In this document: in pieces, positions 4,807 through 5,862 of the stretch
Position numbering within the stretch: the first letter of the stretch is position 1
Layout: the number at the start of each line of letters is the position of its first letter
Source of the DNA: Anaerolineales bacterium
Lineage (GTDB): Bacteria > Chloroflexota > Anaerolineae > Anaerolineales > Villigracilaceae
NCBI GenBank assembly: GCA_025938055.1
Contig: JAICQC010000293.1
Location: forward strand, 1 to 5,862
Length of the DNA: 5,862 bases
Reading direction: 5' to 3'
Notes under the pieces: model-generated
The model's database searches: none
What the model saw: the letters and a program-made list of their open reading frames with translations, nothing else
Told to the model about the DNA's origin: nothing
Translations under genes and position numbers: made by a program

Positions 4807-5862
4807 ATGAAACGTTTTATTCCGCCTCTGATTATCGTGATCGTGATGGTGCTTTGGATCGTAAGCCCGGCAGGAGCCCATGCGAATCTGGTTCGCTCCG
4901 TTCCCAGTGCAGGTGCGGTGCTGGCTCAGTCTCCACCGGAAATCGTCCTTGAATTTAGCGAGGATCTTGAACCTGCTGTGACGAAAGTCGAATTACTCGA
5001 TGCAAACGGTCAGGTTATAGTCCCCGGACCAGGCATAATTGACCCGAGCGCCCCGCGTGTGCTCCGATTGAAGCTTGATGCTTTGCCCGACGGCGTATAT
5101 AGCGCAGTTTGGAGAGTTCGCTCCGCGGTCGACGGGCACATTATGAACGGCAGCGTAGGATTTTCGATCGGCGAGACAAGCCCGGCAGCATCCCTTCTCC
5201 CTCCACCCGGTACTCCAGATCCAGCCACAAGAATTCCATCTACTGCAGAAGTGGTCGCTCGATGGCTGGCTTATCTATCCACGGCAGTTGCGGTGGGAAG
5301 CCTCAGCTTTGGTTTTCTGATATGGCGACCCGCTTATCAAAGCGAAATGAACAAGTTAGAAGCATTAGATGAAGCCATCAGGCAATTGATTCGGCGGTTA
5401 ACCTTGGGGGCGCTGGCCACCCTTGGCGTTGCCACCCTCAGTTTCGCGATCATTCAGGCCGTACAGGCCTTTGAGGGTCCCATATGGGAAACTCCAGGTA
5501 CACTATTCTCTCAACTATTTGTAGGCTGGATTGGCTTCGTGTTGGGAGCGCGTTTAATCTTCACCATCATTTTGGGATGGTTGGTTCTGCGGCTTCCCGC
5601 GCCAGGCGCCGGATGGTCGAGATTATGGTGGAAGATCATCATACTCGGTAGCGCCATCTTATTGACTTTCAGCCTGCAAGGACATGGCGCAGCGCGGGGA
5701 TCTGTATTAGGCGTGGCAGTGATTTCGTTGCATTTGGTCGCTACGACCGTTTGGTTAGGTGGACTTCCCATGCTCTTTCTTGCCCTTCGACGGGTTGATT
5801 CCTCTGCCTCCGTGCTTGTCCCGCGCTTCTCAACTGCCGCTCTCATCAGCGTGGGAATTATC
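4807..5862 (+). CDS. CopC-CopD fusion, copper binding/transport membrane protein (3' end outside window)
   Basis: The reading frame is open to the right edge; 352 residues are visible. A signal peptide (residues 1-24, cleavage AGA|HA) exposes His25 as the mature N-terminus. The CopC domain (25-122) shows AHANLVRSVPSAG, IVLEFSEDLEP and DGHIMNGSVGFSIG; His25 with D109 and H111 are the expected Cu(II) ligands of the CopC histidine-brace site. A proline-rich linker (about 123-146) leads to the CopD part, with hydrophobic segments at about 148-176, 199-222, 239-263, 277-293 and 299-326, and a sixth beginning at the edge. CopD-type residues H293 (GHG) and H309 with W316 (H-x6-WLGG) are present. The build is that of B. 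subtilis YcnJ and similar proteins, linked to copper uptake or periplasmic copper handling. The ATG at 4807 is the conservative start; a CTG at 4780 has the better ribosome site. Whether a YtkA-like C-terminal domain follows cannot be seen. Confidence 0.92.
   Translation, partial: MKRFIPPLIIVIVMVLWIVSPAGAHANLVRSVPSAGAVLAQSPPEIVLEFSEDLEPAVTKVELLDANGQVIVPGPGIIDPSAPRVLRLKLDALPDGVYSAVWRVRSAVDGHIMNGSVGFSIGETSPAASLLPPPGTPDPATRIPSTAEVVARWLAYLSTAVAVGSLSFGFLIWRPAYQSEMNKLEALDEAIRQLIRRLTLGALATLGVATLSFAIIQAVQAFEGPIWETPGTLFSQLFVGWIGFVLGARLIFTIILGWLVLRLPAPGAGWSRLWWKIIILGSAILLTFSLQGHGAARGSVLGVAVISLHLVATTVWLGGLPMLFLALRRVDSSASVLVPRFSTAALISVGII

Noticed and set aside
5109..5372. An 87-codon + strand reading frame over the CopC-CopD gene
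   Set aside because: The CopC and CopD motifs are all in the other frame, which stays open from 4807 to the window edge; this one is a shadow.
1..5862. Mobile element, CRISPR array, tRNA or phage genes
   Set aside because: No transposase or integrase motifs, no regularly spaced long repeats and no tRNA-like cloverleaf were seen; all genes point one way with normal spacing.

Overview
The window reads as ordinary bacterial chromosome with six genes, all on the + strand. No mobile element, CRISPR array, tRNA or rRNA was seen. Base composition looks close to balanced. The gene set (a zinc-finger anti-sigma partner for an ECF-like sigma factor, a long transaldolase of the mycobacterial/Chloroflexi kind, a membrane-anchored Ig-like secreted protein beside a CopC-CopD fusion) most resembles Chloroflexota. 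That assignment is inference from family resemblance only and cannot be proved here.

Layout. (1) Positions 32-1000 encode a two-part stress-type protein: an N-terminal DUF2383 (PA2169-type) four-helix bundle joined to a C-terminal region with two glycine-rich membrane segments. (2) After a 189-base AT-rich leader come a sigma-70 family (ECF-like) sigma factor (1190-1870) and a small cysteine-rich protein with an H-x3-C-x2-C zinc motif (1911-2183), probably its anti-sigma factor. A strong intrinsic terminator (2210-2242) closes this unit. (3) A second unit follows: GTP cyclohydrolase I (folE, 2375-3034), transaldolase (tal, 3059-4189), a secreted Ig-like protein with a C-terminal membrane anchor (4179-4748, overlapping tal by 11 bases) and a CopC-CopD copper protein (from 4807) that runs off the right edge of the window.

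How the genes fit together. The sigma/anti-sigma pair is a plausible stress switch, and the upstream four-helix-bundle protein is a plausible member of the same response, although no shared promoter could be shown. In the second unit a cytoplasmic zinc enzyme of pterin synthesis and a pentose-phosphate enzyme are packed against two cell-surface proteins of copper handling. Both surface proteins are predicted to expose a histidine as the first residue after signal-peptide cleavage, which is the geometry used by CopC-type copper sites. The Ig-like protein is the least characterised gene here and the best candidate for something new. Several starts were revised from sequence evidence: 32 rather than 5, 1911 rather than 1857, 2375 (GTG) rather than 2327, and 3059 rather than 3056.
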